Positions 51,322 to 59,297 of a stretch of DNA of 64,000 bases are shown piece after piece. Origin of the DNA: Kitasatospora sp. MMS16-BH015. GTDB taxonomy: Bacteria; Actinomycetota; Actinomycetes; Streptomycetales; Streptomycetaceae. The stretch lies in contig NZ_CP025394.1 of NCBI RefSeq assembly GCF_002943525.1, positions 1,736,001 through 1,800,000 on the forward strand, written 5' to 3'. The notes beneath the pieces were generated by a model. It was given only the letters and a program-made list of their open reading frames with translations. It did no database searches and was not told the origin of the DNA. The position numbers were made by a program, and so were the translations under genes. The stretch's first letter is position 1, and each line of letters starts with the position of its first letter.

Positions 51322-52353
51322 ATGACCAAGACCTCCAGCAAGCACCCCGGCACTCCGGCGGACGGCCTCCCGGTCGTCGACCTCTCGCTCGCCGACGGCA
51401 CCCCGGCCGACCGGGCCCGGCTGCACGAGACCCTCCGCCACGCCGCCACCGAGGTCGGCTTCTTCCAGCTCACCGGCCACGGCGTGCCCGCGGCCGAGCA
51501 GGCCGAGCTGGCCGAGGCGATGCGGGCCTTCTTCGCCCTCCCCGAGGCCGACCGGCTCGCCGTGAGCAACCTCAACTCGCCGCACTACCGCGGCTACACC
51601 CGCACCGGCGACGAGCGCACCGGCGGCAGCCGGGACTGGCGCGACCAGCTCGACATCGGCGCCGAGCTGCCCCCGCACGTGCCGGGCCCGGGCGAGCCGC
51701 CGTACTGGTGGCTCGAGGGCCCCAACCAGTGGCCCGACGCGCTGCCCGCGCTGCGCCCGGCGGCGCTCGGCTGGATCGGGCGGCTCGGCGCGGTGGCCGA
51801 GCGGCTGCTGCACGAGCTGCTGACCGCGATCGGCGCCGACCCGGGCTTCTACGACTACGCCTTCAAGGGCCACCCGCACCTGCGGCTCAAGCTGGTCCGC
51901 TACCCCGGCACCGCGCCGGACGGCGCCGGCCAGGGCGTGGGCGCGCACAAGGACTACGGGTTCATCACCCTGCTGCTCCAGGACACCGTCGGCGGCCTCC
52001 AGGTGGAGCGGCCGGACGGCAGCTTCCTCGAGGTGCCCCCGATGGAGGGCGCCTTCGTGGTCAACCTCGGCGAGCTGCTGGAGGTCGCCACCGATGGCTA
52101 CCTCAAGGCCACCCGGCACCGCGTGGTCAGCCCGCCGGGCGCGCACGAGCGGTACTCGGTGCCGTTCTTCTACAACCCCCGGCTCGACGCGCACATCGAG
52201 CCGCTGGACTTCCCGCACGCCCACCACGCCCCGGGCGCCACCCAGGACCCGGCCAACCCGCTGTTCGCCGAGTTCGGCCGCAACGAGCTCAAGGGCTACC
52301 TGCGGGCCCACCCCGAGGTCACCCGGCGCCACCACCCCGAACTGGCGGCCTGA
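51322..52353 (+). CDS. 2-oxoglutarate/Fe(II)-dependent oxygenase, isopenicillin N synthase-like
   Basis: The 343-residue enzyme has an N-terminal DIOX_N region (EVGFFQLTGHGVP) and the iron-binding HxD...H facial triad in GAHKDYGFITLL and ATRHRVVSPPG. The 2-oxoglutarate-binding Arg-x-Ser is in RYSVPFFYNP. It oxidises a small molecule that cannot be identified here. ATG 51322 gives a normal family length. It stands alone between the 20-bp repeats and a convergent phosphatase gene. Confidence 0.88.
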   Translation: MTKTSSKHPGTPADGLPVVDLSLADGTPADRARLHETLRHAATEVGFFQLTGHGVPAAEQAELAEAMRAFFALPEADRLAVSNLNSPHYRGYTRTGDERTGGSRDWRDQLDIGAELPPHVPGPGEPPYWWLEGPNQWPDALPALRPAALGWIGRLGAVAERLLHELLTAIGADPGFYDYAFKGHPHLRLKLVRYPGTAPDGAGQGVGAHKDYGFITLLLQDTVGGLQVERPDGSFLEVPPMEGAFVVNLGELLEVATDGYLKATRHRVVSPPGAHERYSVPFFYNPRLDAHIEPLDFPHAHHAPGATQDPANPLFAEFGRNELKGYLRAHPEVTRRHHPELAA

Positions 52354-52362
52354 CGCCGGGCG

Positions 52363-52385
52363 CCCCTGCCGGTACCGGTCAGGGG
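52363..52385. terminator. Hairpin between convergent oxygenase and phosphatase genes
   Basis: CCCCTG (52363-52368) pairs with CAGGGG (52380-52385). The palindrome CCGGTACCGG (52369-52378) fills the interior. Confidence 0.6.
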
Positions 52386-53164
52386 AGGTAGTACATCGGG
52401 TTCGGGATCTTGTAGGTGCGCTCGGTGTGGCCGCCCGACAGGTCGCTGTACTGGTCGCCGAAGTCGGCCACGATCTTGTAGCCGAGGCTCTCGATGTGGG
52501 CCCGGGTGCCGGACTTGTACTCGATCGTGGTGCAGGTGGCGCCGCAGGGCAGGTAGGCCGGCGGGTTGGCCTTGTTCTTCAGGTACAGGTGCTCCTGGTC
52601 GGCGGCCGGGAAGCCGACGGCGGCCAGGTTGGCGGCGGTGGAGGCCCGCTGGGCCTCCGGGCGGCCGGTGATGAAGAAGACCGTGTAGCCCTGCTGCTGC
52701 GCCCAGGTGGCCAGGTCGTTCATGCCGAACACGGCCGGCATGGTCTTGGTGGCGATGTACTGGGCGTTGCTGGTCGGGTTGTAGACGAAGGTCGTCTCCA
52801 GCTCGTAGTTGTACGTGGAGAGCGAGGTGTCGTCCACGTCCAGCACGATGGCCTTCTTCGGGCCGTGGGTGTTGCGGGCCCGGTCCGCCAGGTAGCGCTT
52901 GGCGTCCTTCTCGACCCCGGCGACCTGCTTGGCGTAGTTGCTGTCGGCCGAGGGCCAGTGCTCGCCCTGGGCGTCCACGGTGTCGCCGTAGTACGCCTTG
53001 ATGTCGCTGACCTCGTTGGTCATGTTGGTGATCTGACGGTCCGTCCGCGGCACGCGGGCGTCGGCCGCCGCCAGCCCGCCCCCGGCGATCGCGCCACCGG
53101 CGACCACGCCGATCGCGAGCAGGGCCAGCGACTTGGACCGGCTTCCGGAGATCTTGTCGAGCAT
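52379..53164 (-). CDS. Secreted HAD-superfamily acid phosphatase (class B/III-like)
   Basis: This 261-residue protein has an N-terminal hydrophobic export signal (about residues 12-33, LALLAIGVVAGGAIAGGG). The HAD nucleophile motif is VLDVDDTSLS, and motif II lies near FFITGRPEAQR. Motif III/IV lies in VADFGDQYSDL. It should release phosphate from organic phosphates outside the membrane. Two Cys in LPCGATCTT may form a disulfide. ATG 53164 follows AGGGGG. No PhoP box is obvious. Confidence 0.88.
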   Translation of the reverse strand: MLDKISGSRSKSLALLAIGVVAGGAIAGGGLAAADARVPRTDRQITNMTNEVSDIKAYYGDTVDAQGEHWPSADSNYAKQVAGVEKDAKRYLADRARNTHGPKKAIVLDVDDTSLSTYNYELETTFVYNPTSNAQYIATKTMPAVFGMNDLATWAQQQGYTVFFITGRPEAQRASTAANLAAVGFPAADQEHLYLKNKANPPAYLPCGATCTTIEYKSGTRAHIESLGYKIVADFGDQYSDLSGGHTERTYKIPNPMYYLP

Positions 53165-53294
53165 GCGGGAATACCCCCTAGGTCAGCCGGGTGGGGAGGC
53201 GCGAAGCGCCCCCTCCGCGCCCCCGGCGCACATGATGCGGCAAGAACCTAGGGCCGGTCGGACGGCCAGGTCAAGGGAGCTCTACGCGCGGCGT

Positions 53295-54872
53295 CTACGC
53301 GCGCTGATCATCGCCCGTCCGGGTGCGGCTCAACACCCCGGCCATGGCACTCGACAACTCCCGGAGTGCCGCCGCCGAGCCGTCCGGCGACCCGCCTGGC
53401 GCGGCCCCGCACCAGGCGAGATGACCGTCCGGACGGACCAGCACCGCCTCCCGTCCGCCCGGCAACCGCCGCCACCGCGCGCGGGCCGCCGCGGGCCAGT
53501 CGGCGGGGTCGACGGCCCGGACACCGGGCGCGGCCACCGCCCCGGGGGCGATCAGCGTGAAGCCGGGGCCGACCAGGTCGAGGGTGGAGGCGCCGTCCGC
53601 CAGCGGGAGGTGCGGCAGCCGGGCCCCGGGCCGGCAGGCGGGGCGGTAGCCCGTGGGGTCCAGGGTGGTGGCCGCCTCGGTACCGCCCGGAGCCTCCGCC
53701 GCAGAGTCCGGAGCCTCCGCCGGGAGGACGGCGGCCGAACGGTAGACGGGGGTCAGCAGCAGCTCGTCGTCGATCCGGTAGCCCGCGCGGTTCGCGGCAT
53801 TGGCGGTCGAGACCTCGATCACCTGGCGGGCCACCGGACGGCGTTCGGCCTCGTACGTGTCGAGCAGCGCCTGGTCCGCCCCGCCGGCCACCACGGCCGC
53901 CAGCTTCCAGGCGAGGTTGTCGGCGTCGCCGATGCCGGTGTTCATGCCGTGCCCGCCGGTCGGCGGCACCACGTGCGCCGCGTCCCCCGCCAGCAGCACC
54001 CGGGAGCGCCGGTACGCCTCGGCCAGCCGGGCGTCCATCCGCCAGACCAGCGTGGAGACGATCGTCACCGCCAGCTCCGGCAGCCCGGCCGCCGTGCGGA
54101 CCAGCCCCGCCAGCTCCGCCGGGTCGGTCGGGGGCTGCGCCTCCGGCCCGAGCGGGCACTGGTAGATCCACTGCCGGTCGTTGTCCACCGCCAGGAAGCC
54201 GCCCCGGCCGGGCACGGTGAGGAAGTAGGAGGCACTGGCCCGGTCCGCCACCACCGCGCCGAGCGGTGCCTCGAGCCGCACGCTCAGGTACCGCCCCAGC
54301 CCGGTCGGCCCCTCCAACGCGATCCCGGCTCCGGCCCGGACGCTGCTCGCGGCGCCGTCGCAGCCGATCAGCCAATCCGCCCGCACGGTCTGCCGCGCGC
54401 CGGTGCCGGCGTCGGCCAGCACGGCCCCGACGCCATCGCCCTCCTCCCGGTACGAGAGCAGCCGGGTGCCGAACCGGATCCTCGCCCCGGCCAGGGCGGT
54501 GGCGCGACGCAGCAGCACCGGCTCCAGCGCGTCCTGCGAGCAGATCAGCCCCGGGGTGGGCGTGACGGGCTCGCCGTCCGGCTGCTCGGGCGCCCCGGTG
54601 CGGACGAACTCCGGATCGACCAGGTCACGCCCCCGGTAGAACCGCACCTGGTCGGCCGGCAGCCCCGCCCGGCGGACCTCCGCCGCCAGGCCGAGCCGGC
54701 GGAACACCTCCATCGAACGGGCCGACACGCCACGGGCCTTGGGGTGCGGCGAGACCGTGCGCCGGGCCTCCACCAGCAGGTGGTCCACCCCGTACCCGGA
54801 GAGCAGCAGCGAGAGCGTCAGGCCGACCGGCCCGCCGCCGACGATCAGCACCGGGGTCTTCAGCGCAGTCAC
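53295..54872 (-). CDS. FAD-dependent aromatic monooxygenase
   Basis: The 525-residue flavoprotein hydroxylase has the FAD fingerprint VLIVGGGPVGLTLSLLL, the DG motif region WLIGCDGAASSVR, and the second FAD motif LLAGDAAHVVPPTGGHGMN. A thioredoxin-like C-terminal domain of about 120 residues follows. It resembles the RdmE/PgaE and phenol-hydroxylase group that hydroxylates polyketides or phenolics with NAD(P)H. GTG 54872 follows GGGAGGA by six bases. It is divergent from a CGNR zinc-finger regulator, and the shared 91 bp hold an inverted repeat, so substrate-responsive control is likely. Confidence 0.9.
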   Translation of the reverse strand: MTALKTPVLIVGGGPVGLTLSLLLSGYGVDHLLVEARRTVSPHPKARGVSARSMEVFRRLGLAAEVRRAGLPADQVRFYRGRDLVDPEFVRTGAPEQPDGEPVTPTPGLICSQDALEPVLLRRATALAGARIRFGTRLLSYREEGDGVGAVLADAGTGARQTVRADWLIGCDGAASSVRAGAGIALEGPTGLGRYLSVRLEAPLGAVVADRASASYFLTVPGRGGFLAVDNDRQWIYQCPLGPEAQPPTDPAELAGLVRTAAGLPELAVTIVSTLVWRMDARLAEAYRRSRVLLAGDAAHVVPPTGGHGMNTGIGDADNLAWKLAAVVAGGADQALLDTYEAERRPVARQVIEVSTANAANRAGYRIDDELLLTPVYRSAAVLPAEAPDSAAEAPGGTEAATTLDPTGYRPACRPGARLPHLPLADGASTLDLVGPGFTLIAPGAVAAPGVRAVDPADWPAAARARWRRLPGGREAVLVRPDGHLAWCGAAPGGSPDGSAAALRELSSAMAGVLSRTRTGDDQRA

Positions 54873-54892
54873 CAGGGTCCTCCCGTTCGCAT

Positions 54893-54921
54893 GTAACGAC
54901 TACTTTGGATTTTGACGTTAC
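54893..54921. promoter_or_regulatory. Inverted repeat in the monooxygenase/CGNR divergent region
   Basis: GTAACG (54893-54898) and CGTTAC (54916-54921) are perfect inverted 6-mers separated by 17 bp in an AT-rich stretch. They lie between divergent starts, so they may be the CGNR regulator's site. Confidence 0.5.
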
Positions 54922-54963
54922 CATTGGCGGGACGGGTGATCGAGAGAGTTCCGGGAGCCGGAG

Positions 54964-55506
54964 ATGAGCAGCGGATTCGCCGAGGAGAGCCCCCGCGGCC
55001 TGTACTTCCTGGTCGACCTGGCCAACCTGGTCGGGGCCGACCCCGGGGTGGGCGCGGCGGAGCTGCAGGCGCTGGTCCACCGGCACGGCGGCCCGGACCT
55101 GGCGCTGACCGAGGCGGACGCCCGGGAGGTCCGCGCGGCGGCCGCGACCCTCGCCGGGATCCTGGGCAGCACCGAGGAGGACCGGGCCGCCGAGGCCGTC
55201 AATGCGCTGCTCGACCGCTACCCGGCCCGCCCCCGCCTGGTCCGGCTGCCCGGCCGCCCCTGGGCGCTGCACACCCGGACCCCCGAGGGCGCGAGCCCCG
55301 CCGACTGGCTGCTCGGCACCGCCGCCCTGGCCCTCGCCCTCTGGCTGAGCGAGCGCGGCCGCTGCGCCTGGGGCCGCTGCGCGGCGCCGGGCTGCGGGCG
55401 GTACTTCATCGACACCGGGCGGCGCGAGCCGCAGCGCTACTGCTCCACCGCCTGCGGCACCCGGGTCCGGGTCGCCGCGCACCGGGCCGCCAAGCGGGAG
55501 GGCTGA
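54964..55506 (+). CDS. CGNR zinc-finger transcription regulator (ABATE domain)
   Basis: This 180-residue protein has an N-terminal ABATE domain (FLVDLANLVGADPG) and a C-terminal CGNR zinc finger. The finger has Cys ligands in CAAPGCGRYF and YCSTACGTRVRVAAHR, with CGTR in place of the eponymous CGNR. The family is known from actinobacteria as stress or catabolic regulators. ATG 54964 follows a GGGAGCCGGAG stretch. Its likely target is the divergent monooxygenase. Confidence 0.88.
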   Translation: MSSGFAEESPRGLYFLVDLANLVGADPGVGAAELQALVHRHGGPDLALTEADAREVRAAAATLAGILGSTEEDRAAEAVNALLDRYPARPRLVRLPGRPWALHTRTPEGASPADWLLGTAALALALWLSERGRCAWGRCAAPGCGRYFIDTGRREPQRYCSTACGTRVRVAAHRAAKREG

Positions 55507-55513
55507 CGCCCCT

Positions 55514-55528
55514 GCGGCCGGGGGCCGC
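55514..55528. terminator. Short hairpin between convergent genes
   Basis: GCGGCC (55514-55519) and GGCCGC (55523-55528) form a tight stem with a 3-base loop, between the CGNR gene and the convergent DUF6126 gene. Confidence 0.45.
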
Positions 55529-55535
55529 GAGGCGC

Positions 55536-55676
55536 TCAGTGGCCGCGGCCGCCGAGGAAGAAGAGCAGCATCACGAAGCCGGCGAAGAGGTGGGTGCCCG
55601 CGATGTAGACGGAGGCGCGGATCAGCATCGCCTTGCGGCGGGCCTTCTCGTCACGGACGCCTGCGGTGCCGCTCAT
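55536..55676 (-). CDS. DUF6126-like small membrane protein
   Basis: The 46-residue protein has a charged N-terminus (VRDEKARRKAMLIR) and one transmembrane helix (YIAGTHLFAGFVMLLFFL), ending GGRGH. It matches the streptomycete DUF6126 type, whose function is unknown and which usually accompanies a helix-turn-helix regulator; none is adjacent here. ATG 55676 follows AGGAAG by ten bases. Confidence 0.75.
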   Translation of the reverse strand: MSGTAGVRDEKARRKAMLIRASVYIAGTHLFAGFVMLLFFLGGRGH

Positions 55677-55762
55677 CGCTCGGGACTTCCTCTCTCGGGT
55701 ACCCGTCGAGTGTAGGTGGGGTGGGCCGACGGCCTCATTCTGCGCTGTCCTATCCTGCCGGG

Positions 55763-56428
55763 ATGATCAACTCTGCGAAGGCCATAGAGCTCGTCATCTT
55801 CGACTGCGACGGGGTGTTGGTGGACAGCGAGCGGATCGCCGTCCGGCTCCAGGTCGAGATCGGCGCCGAACTCGGCTGGCCGATCACCGAGGCCGAGGTG
55901 ATGGAGCTGTTCATCGGCACCTCCGGCGAGACCATCCGGGCCCGGATAGCCGAACGGCTCGACGCCGCCACCGCCGACCACTGGTGGAAGCTCCTGCTCA
56001 CCCGGCACGCCGAGGCCGTCGACCAGGAGCTGCTCCCCGTGGACGGCCTGCCCGAGGCCCTGGCCGCCATCACCCTCCCCACCTGCGTGGCCTCCAGCGG
56101 CTCGCACGAGAAGATGCGGCACACCCTCGGCCACACCGGCCTCTACGCCCACTTCGAGGGCCGCATCTTCAGCTCCAGCGAGGTGCCGCGCGGCAAGCCG
56201 GCCCCCGACCTCTTCCTGCACGCCGCCGCCCGGATGGGGGTCGACCCCGCCGCCTGCGTGGTCGTCGAGGACAGCCGCTTCGGCGTCCAGGCCGCCCGCG
56301 CGGCGGGCATGCGGTCCTTCGGCTACGCAGGCGGCCTCACCCCGGCCGACTGGCTCACCGGCCCGGGCACCGTGGTCTTCGAGGACATGCGGCAGCTCCC
56401 GGAGCTGATCGCGGCTGCCGCCGCCTGA
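55763..56428 (+). CDS. HAD-family hydrolase, beta-phosphoglucomutase-like
   Basis: This 221-residue phosphatase or phosphomutase has the nucleophile motif FDCDGVLVDSE and the helical cap of subfamily I. Motif II (VASSGSHEKM), the Lys in GKPAPDLF and the acidic motif VVEDSRFGVQAA follow. The substrate is a small phosphorylated compound that cannot be told from sequence. ATG 55763 is used; the reading from 55721 has no ribosome binding site. Confidence 0.9.
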   Translation: MINSAKAIELVIFDCDGVLVDSERIAVRLQVEIGAELGWPITEAEVMELFIGTSGETIRARIAERLDAATADHWWKLLLTRHAEAVDQELLPVDGLPEALAAITLPTCVASSGSHEKMRHTLGHTGLYAHFEGRIFSSSEVPRGKPAPDLFLHAAARMGVDPAACVVVEDSRFGVQAARAAGMRSFGYAGGLTPADWLTGPGTVVFEDMRQLPELIAAAAA

Positions 56429-56525
56429 CCGGCCCGACCCGGTAGGTTGGGGTGATCGACAGCGGAGACGGCGTCAGTTCCGAGTGGCAGCAGCGGTAGT
56501 GACGACGGCGACAACGGGGAGTGCG

Positions 56526-57485
56526 GTGGAGCAGCTGATTCGCGTCCCGGTCGGGCCGGAGGCCGCCGACTGGGCCACCCGGGCGGGCTGCCGCCGCGTC
56601 CTGCTGGTCGTGCACAACGTCACCTCGGCCACCCGCCTGCTCGACGTGCTGCCGCTCTTCCGCGACGACCTCCGCATCCAACTCCTGGCCACCTGCACCG
56701 GCTCCTCCCCCTTTCAGCACGGCGTCCCCGAACTCCTCGCCGCCCTCGGCCTCCCCGTCCTCCCCTGGCAACAGGCCCTGACCACCCCCGTCGACCTCGC
56801 CCTCTCCGCCAGCCTCGGCGGTGAACTCCACCTGCTCCAAGGCAAGTTGGCGATACTGTCCCACGGCGTTGGATACAATAAGAAGCTGCCAACGGCCAAC
56901 GGCCAACGGCCAACGGCCAACGGCCAACGGCCAACGGCCAACGGCCAACGGCCAACGGCCAACGGCCAACGGCCAACGGCCAACGGGGGGACAGTTCCCG
57001 TTTCGGGGTTGCTTTCGGCTCGGCGTCCGCGCAGGATGCGGCTGCTGCCGAGCGGGTGTTCGGGATGGCGCCGGAGTGGGTGCTGCACGAGGGCGTGCCC
57101 GTCGCGGACGCGATGGTGCTGTCGCATCCCGAGCAGTTGGAGCGGCTCCGGGCCGCCAGCCCGGCGGCCGTGCCTGCGGCCGTCCTCGCGGGTGATCCGT
57201 GCTTCGACCGGCTGCTGGCGGCGCGGCCCGAGCGCGAGCGGTACCGCCGGGCGCTGGGCGTGCGGCCCGGGCAGCGGCTGCTGGTGCTCAACTCCACCTG
57301 GAACCCGACCTCGCTGTTCGGCGACGCCGGGGCGGCGGACCTGCTGCCGCTGCTGCTCGGCCGGATCGCCGAACTGCCCCAGGACGACTACCGCCTCGCC
57401 GCGGTGCTGCACCCGAACATCGGCCACGGCCACGGCCCGGGCCAGGTGCGCCTCTGGCTGGACCGGGCCCGCCGGGCCGGGCTGA
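56526..57485 (+). CDS. 5' part of a GT-B-like transferase gene, out of frame after a 7-bp repeat array
   Basis: The first 120 codons encode the N-terminal Rossmann-like half of a CDP-glycerol/GT-B-type transferase: VLLVVHNVTSATRLLDVLPL and LAILSHGVGYNKK. The reading enters fourteen 7-bp repeats (56889-56986) and then unrelated sequence, stopping at 57485. The homologous continuation lies in a different frame (57056-58351). GTG 56526 follows GGGGAG; GTG 56484 is an alternative. With 12 or 15 repeat units both halves would join as one protein of about 600 residues. As sequenced, the gene is off or relies on slippage. Confidence 0.78.
   Translation: MEQLIRVPVGPEAADWATRAGCRRVLLVVHNVTSATRLLDVLPLFRDDLRIQLLATCTGSSPFQHGVPELLAALGLPVLPWQQALTTPVDLALSASLGGELHLLQGKLAILSHGVGYNKKLPTANGQRPTANGQRPTANGQRPTANGQRPTANGGTVPVSGLLSARRPRRMRLLPSGCSGWRRSGCCTRACPSRTRWCCRIPSSWSGSGPPARRPCLRPSSRVIRASTGCWRRGPSASGTAGRWACGPGSGCWCSTPPGTRPRCSATPGRRTCCRCCSAGSPNCPRTTTASPRCCTRTSATATARARCASGWTGPAGPG
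56889..56986 (+). repeat. Fourteen perfect 7-bp tandem repeats, frame-determining
   Basis: CCAACGG is repeated fourteen times without any change (98 bp). As 7 is one more than a multiple of 3, each added or lost unit shifts the frame. All three frames through the array are open and encode the same cyclic heptapeptide PTANGQR. Confidence 0.96.
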
Positions 57486-58351
57486 CCCTGGTCGATCCGC
57501 TGGACGGCTGGCGGCAGGCGCTGCTGGCCGCCGACGCGGTGGTCGGCGACTTCGGCTCGGTCAGCTACTACGCGGCGGCGCTCGGCACGCCCGTACTGCT
57601 CGGTGCGGCGGGCGAGGAGGTGCTGGGCCAGGACACCCCGGTGGCCGCCTTCGTCCGGGCGGCGCCGCGCCTCGACCCGTACACCGCCCTCGCCCCGCAG
57701 CTCGACCGGCTGCTCGCCGGACACCGGCCGCTGCCCGGGCCGGCCGAGCTGACCAGCTCCGTGCCGGGCCGTTCGGCCGGGCTGCTCCGGGCGCTGTTCT
57801 ACCGGCTGATCGGCCTCGCCGAACCGGCCGGCCCCGCGCTGCTCGACCCGCTGCCGCTGCCGCCGTACCAGCCGGCCCGGGTGACCGCCCCGCTCCAGGT
57901 GCTGACCAGGATCGCGCCGGACGGGGCCGTCGAGCTGCGCCGGTACGCGGCGGGGGCGCCCGAGGACGGCTGGGCCGGGCTGCTCGCCGTGGACGAGGAG
58001 ACCCTCGACCCGGGCTCGCTCGGCCTGGCCGACCTGGTGCTGCGGCAGGCCGCCCCGGACGACCCCCGGCTCGGCCCGCCCGCCGCCTGGGCGGCCGAGG
58101 CGCTGGCCCGGTACCGGCACTGCACCACGGCGGCTTACGTCACAGGCCCGGGCACCGCCCTGGCCGTCACCCGCGACGGCCGGCACCTGACCCTGACCAC
58201 CGACCCGGCCGGCCCGCAGGGGCTCGACCCGGCCGCCGCAGCCGCCGCCCTGCACGCCCACCTCGCCGCCGGCCGCCCGCCCGGCCCGGAGCTCACGGTG
58301 CTCACCACCCACGCCCGGCACCGGGTCCGGCTCGCCCCCGCGCGGATGTGA
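57056..58351 (+). CDS. 3' part of the GT-B-like transferase gene
   Basis: The frame is open from 56987, directly after the repeats, and its sequence (SSRFGVAFGSASAQDAAAE, then [19 protein letters not shown]) reads as a natural continuation of the 5' part. ATG 57056 is the first start but has no good ribosome binding site. The C-terminal Rossmann domain contains [29 protein letters not shown] and [20 protein letters not shown], as in polymer glycerophosphotransferases. A further 200-residue C-terminal part is of unknown role. Just before the repeats this frame is closed by TAA at 56879-56881. Confidence 0.8.
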   Translation: MFGMAPEWVLHEGVPVADAMVLSHPEQLERLRAASPAAVPAAVLAGDPCFDRLLAARPERERYRRALGVRPGQRLLVLNSTWNPTSLFGDAGAADLLPLLLGRIAELPQDDYRLAAVLHPNIGHGHGPGQVRLWLDRARRAGLTLVDPLDGWRQALLAADAVVGDFGSVSYYAAALGTPVLLGAAGEEVLGQDTPVAAFVRAAPRLDPYTALAPQLDRLLAGHRPLPGPAELTSSVPGRSAGLLRALFYRLIGLAEPAGPALLDPLPLPPYQPARVTAPLQVLTRIAPDGAVELRRYAAGAPEDGWAGLLAVDEETLDPGSLGLADLVLRQAAPDDPRLGPPAAWAAEALARYRHCTTAAYVTGPGTALAVTRDGRHLTLTTDPAGPQGLDPAAAAAALHAHLAAGRPPGPELTVLTTHARHRVRLAPARM

Positions 58352-58436
58352 GCAGCCCCGAGCGGGCCGGAGTCGGCTCCCTTATAGAGTTGCTGCCATC
58401 CCCACCGGGAGCGGTGGGCCCGACCGAGGAGCAACC

Positions 58437-59267
58437 GTGACCGACCTGGCGTCCACGTCCGAGCAGCAGGAGATCGCCCGGGATCTCCAGGTGAGCGCGT
58501 CCTTCGACGCGCGGGAGGAGATCGAGCGGCGGGTGGCCTTCCTGGCCGAGCGGCTGACCTCCTCGGGGCTGCGCTCGCTGGTGCTGGGCATCAGCGGCGG
58601 GGTGGACTCCACCACGGCCGGGCGGCTCTGCCAGCTGGCGGTCGAGCGCGCCCGGGAGGGCGGGTTCCAGGCCACCTTCTACGCGATGCGGCTGCCGTAC
58701 GGCGTGCAGGCCGACGAGCACGACGCCCAGCTGGCGCTCGGGTTCATCCAGGCCGACCAGGTGCTGACCGTGGACGTGAAGCCCGCGAGCGACGCGGCGC
58801 TGGCGGCGGCGCTGGCCGGCGGGGTGACCTTCCGGGACGCGCACCACCAGGACTTCGTGCAGGGCAACATCAAGGCCCGCCAGCGCATGATCGCCCAGTA
58901 CGCGGTGGCCGGCGCGACCGACGGCCTGGTGGTCGGCACCGACCACGCCGCCGAGGCGGTCTCCGGCTTCTTCACCAAGTTCGGCGACGGCGCGGCCGAC
59001 CTGGTGCCGCTCACCGGCCTGACCAAGCGCCGGGTGCGCGCCGTGGCGGACGAGCTGGGCGCGCCGGCCGAGCTGGTCTGGAAGGTGCCGACCGCCGACC
59101 TGGAGACCCTCGACCCGGGCAAGCCGGACGAGGACGCCCTCGGCGTCACCTACGACCAGATCGACGACTTCCTCGAGGGCAAGCCGGTCGACGAGTCCGC
59201 GCACGCGGCGATCGTCCGCCGCTACCACCTGACCGAGCACAAGCGTCAGCTGCCGATCGCCCCCTGA
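58437..59267 (+). CDS. nadE: NH3-dependent NAD+ synthetase
   Basis: The 276-residue enzyme makes NAD+ from nicotinic acid adenine dinucleotide, ATP and ammonia. The ATP pyrophosphatase P-loop SGGVDS covers residues 53-58, and the family motifs [19 protein letters not shown] (start) and [14 protein letters not shown] are intact. It has no glutaminase domain, so it is the short bacterial type. GTG 58437 follows GAGGAG. It lies 85 bp after the transferase gene. Confidence 0.96.
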   Translation: MTDLASTSEQQEIARDLQVSASFDAREEIERRVAFLAERLTSSGLRSLVLGISGGVDSTTAGRLCQLAVERAREGGFQATFYAMRLPYGVQADEHDAQLALGFIQADQVLTVDVKPASDAALAAALAGGVTFRDAHHQDFVQGNIKARQRMIAQYAVAGATDGLVVGTDHAAEAVSGFFTKFGDGAADLVPLTGLTKRRVRAVADELGAPAELVWKVPTADLETLDPGKPDEDALGVTYDQIDDFLEGKPVDESAHAAIVRRYHLTEHKRQLPIAP

Positions 59268-59281
59268 GGCACGGCGCTCCC

Positions 59282-59297
59282 GCCTGCGCGCGCAGGC
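59282..59297. terminator. Perfect palindrome between convergent nadE and STAND genes
   Basis: GCCTGCGCGCGCAGGC is a 16-bp self-complementary sequence directly abutting the stop of the minus-strand gene. It may terminate both. Confidence 0.5.

Noticed and set aside
51322..52353. Isopenicillin N synthase proper and a beta-lactam cluster
   Set aside because: Only the general 2OG-Fe(II) fold is shared; no ACV synthetase or other beta-lactam gene is present.
56889..56986. CRISPR-like array or replication-origin iterons
   Set aside because: The units are only 7 bp, perfectly contiguous without spacers, and lie inside a coding frame; no cas or rep gene is near.
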